A DNA stretch of 64,000 bases from Henricia sp. BOLD:AAB3569. Its lineage: Eukaryota; Echinodermata; Asteroidea; Spinulosida; Echinasteridae. The notes under the pieces were generated by a model. The model had not been told where the DNA came from. It made no database searches and worked only from the letters and a program-made list of their open reading frames with translations. The stretch's first letter is position 1. The number at the start of each line of letters is the position of its first letter. The translations under genes were made by a program, and so were the position numbers. The stretch spans positions 1 through 64,000 of the forward strand of contig JBBELK010001480.1 of assembly GCA_037783545.1 (NCBI GenBank). The letters run 5' to 3'. Positions 62,714 through 64,000 of this stretch are shown piece by piece.

Positions 62714-62800
62714 GTAAGAGACAGTTTCCCAATGTCTGGCATTTTTCAGATTCCACCTATTTCTCAAATTGTTGCTATTCCTCAAATTTCCCCATTCCTA

Positions 62801-63239
62801 GAAGGAGCATGTCCAGATTTTCCTATATCATTGGTCATATTTTTCTCATTACCATTCTGAAATTTCGCCATCTCAATCCGTGTATTTTCAAATACATTTT
62901 CCAAAAACTACCAATGTTTTGTAAACTAATTTTATCCGGGGTCGATTTCACAAAGCGCTACGATCCTTCGTAATTCGAGATGCATGTTACTCGAAATGCA
63001 CTTTACGGTGGTTTGCCCATCGCAGCTGGTGTTACGAAGTATCGTAGTGCTTCGTGAAATCGGCCCCCTTTTACATAAAGCAGTGCAGTGATTACACCAA
63101 CCCTTTTGCTTCCACATCCAAATTGGAGATTGCAAATTTCCTGTTTTCTACTCATGGGTAGTATTTTGGGGAGGTTTTTTATATGATTGTTAGGTTAGAA
63201 CGAAATCCATTTTCTGGAAAAACCTGGACAAGCTCCTTC
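62801..63239 (+). mobile_element. TGTCCAG MITE, copy 6, with nested MITE
   Basis: Best preserved termini: GAAGGAGCATGTCCAG at the left, and CTGGACAAGCTCCTTC at the right is its inverse. It begins 87 bp after plexin exon p. A 131 bp element (62938-63068) interrupts the TTTTATCCG...CATAAAGCAG part, which is continuous in copy 2. Confidence 0.8.
62938..63068. mobile_element. 131 bp MITE nested in TGTCCAG MITE copy 6
   Basis: GGGGTCGATTTCACAAAGCG at the left pairs with GCTTCGTGAAATCGGCCCCC inverted at the right; inner CTACGATCCTTCGTAA pairs with TTACGAAGTATCGTAG. Copy 2 of the host repeat (14222-14547) shows the uninterrupted site. Confidence 0.85.
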
Positions 63240-63398
63240 ATTTCCCCCAAATAACCAAAAACAAGAAAAGCATAATTCTATCCAACAAAATATTTTAAAA
63301 AACAGCTGATGTTGTGACCGCACTGCCACTGTTCTCTTTTATATGATTTACCTTGCTATTAACCCTAACAATCAATCATCCAAAATCAATACAATTTT

Positions 63399-63448
63399 AC
63401 ATACACTCTAGGGAGTTAGGGTTAACCCTAACTCCCTAGAGTGTATGT
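63399..63448. repeat. 50 bp perfect palindrome
   Basis: ACATACACTCTAGGGAGTTA is followed by GGGTT, and the next 25 bases are their exact reverse complement, with no loop; the centre is GTTAAC. It contains TTAGGGTTAACCCTAA, two head-to-head telomere-like words. It lies between the MITE at 62801-63239 and the SINE at 63520. Confidence 0.95.
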
Positions 63449-63519
63449 TTAATCGATGCATTTTAAGGTTTTTGTCTGCCCTGTGTCTATTTCATGGATA
63501 TTGTTTAATAAGGAGTATT

Positions 63520-63815
63520 ATATGGCCGACCTTGTATTGAATTCAAGACGGTACCTAAAATATGCGGTTGTGGGTTCAAATCCCGGCCCCGACCAAGGTG
63601 CGTGTGCCCTTGGGCAAGGCACTTTGCCGTAAGTTGCCTCTCTCCACCCAGGAGTAAATGGGTACCTGCAAGGGTCGCAGCTGTTGAGCGCTTGTGTGTC
63701 AGGCTGCCGGGGCTGCGTACTCCCCAATGACCAGGGTGATAATGTGTAAAGCGCCAGAGTATTCTGCAGGATAGATATGTGCGCTATATAAGATGCCACT
63801 ATCATACCATTATCA
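63520..63815 (+). mobile_element. tRNA-headed SINE with conserved central domain
   Basis: GTGGGTTCAAATCCCGGCC is the B box; then CCCTTGGGCAAGGCACTTTG, CTCTCCACCCAGGAGTAAAT and GGGTACCTGCAAGGG, and a tail with GCGCTATATAAGATGCCA. The GGGCAAGGCACT and AAATGGGTACC words are a widely shared animal SINE central core; which named core it is cannot be decided by eye. Confidence 0.75.
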
Positions 63816-63859
63816 TCCTTCCTGCATCTGTTCAGTGAAATCTTTTGGGGGGCAAAACT

Positions 63860-64000
63860 AAAGGCCCTTTCCACGACACTTTAACCCCGAGATAACCCAG
63901 GTAACAGAAAAATGTAACCCCAAGATTACCCGGGTTTGGGGCTCGTTTCCCACAGCAAATCTCGGGGTGGCAAATTACCCACTGGTTGGTGTACCCGGGT
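63860..64000. mobile_element. Left end of a GGGTTAA-related element, cut by window end
   Basis: AAGGCCCTTTCCACGACACT followed by TTAACCCCGAGATAACCC, ATTACCCGGGTTTGGGG and CTCGGGGTGGC, the same terminal vocabulary as 273-445. It continues past the window. Confidence 0.6.

Larger units (their letters stand above)
50944..62487. other. Short introns between plexin exons h and p
   Basis: Introns of 799, 3331, 1970, 680, 1121, 296, 509 and 1749 bp. Contents: an inverted repeat copy (52064-52558), a MITE with perfect TIRs (53110-53303), a TIR element (53514-53937), a tRNA-like sequence (54262-54340), a CGCCCCAAA minisatellite (54705-54905), a MITE (55359-55832), a fold-back element (56566-57178), a TGTCCAG MITE (57515-57815), a truncated MITE (60106-60478) and a SINE (60833-61130). 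The intron 58299-59419 and the stretch 61140-62480 hold nothing I recognise. Confidence 0.75.
62714..64000. other. Intron after plexin exon p, running off the window
   Basis: Starts GTAAGA. No GAP-domain exon is seen. It holds a TGTCCAG MITE (62801-63239) with a second MITE nested inside, a 50 bp perfect palindrome (63399-63448), a tRNA-headed SINE (63520-63815) and the left end of a further GGGTTAA-related element (63860-64000) cut by the window edge. Confidence 0.75.

Noticed and set aside
1..64000. CRISPR array, rRNA or operon structure
   Set aside because: Repeated words are dispersed mobile elements or minisatellites without CRISPR-like spacers; coding is in spliced exons, as in animals.

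Overview
The window is animal (metazoan) genomic DNA: interrupted genes with GT/AG introns, many tRNA-derived SINEs, many short non-autonomous DNA transposons, and no bacterial-style operons. TACATGTA-type palindromes, tRNA-headed repeats and an A-type plexin suggest a marine invertebrate, perhaps a non-vertebrate deuterostome such as an echinoderm or hemichordate. The species is a guess.

One gene is convincingly present, on the + strand: a plexin (semaphorin receptor). I could assemble 16 consecutive exons (9160 to 62713) whose phases all agree; joined they give 2,476 bases, about 825 codons, with no stop. They encode, in order, PSI1, a divergent IPT1, PSI2, IPT2, PSI3, IPT3 to IPT6, the single transmembrane helix and the start of the cytoplasmic juxtamembrane coiled coil. 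The Sema domain must lie upstream of the window, and the RasGAP-like and Rho-binding cytoplasmic region downstream. Exons are 94 to 261 bp; introns run from 296 bp to 11.9 kb.

Everything else is intron, built from layered mobile elements. 1-9159: SINEs, a TA-flanked GGGTTAA-rich element (273-1409), fold-back elements, and a LINE 3' end split by a Harbinger-type element. 9273-26874: fold-back elements, GTGTTTACACT-type MITEs, a tandem tRNA-like array, and another GGGTTAA element (23190-25112) holding a LINE fragment and a Myb/SANT-like coding fragment. 27071-38751: TTAA-flanked AGGCCC elements, a tRNA-like SINE, and several MITEs. 38846-50758 (largest intron): MITEs, a 1.1 kb fold-back element and a GGGTTAA element inverted relative to the first. 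50944-64000: short introns with MITEs, one only 15 bp from a splice donor, and a 50 bp perfect palindrome near the right end.

No rRNA, CRISPR array, promoter or complete second gene was supported. The most interesting non-plexin material is the GGGTTAA element family: its termini are compound, and different copies seem to retain fragments of the two proteins expected of a PIF/Harbinger transposon (a transposase-like N-terminus and a Myb-like protein). All repeat assignments rest on comparing copies inside this window, not on database searches.
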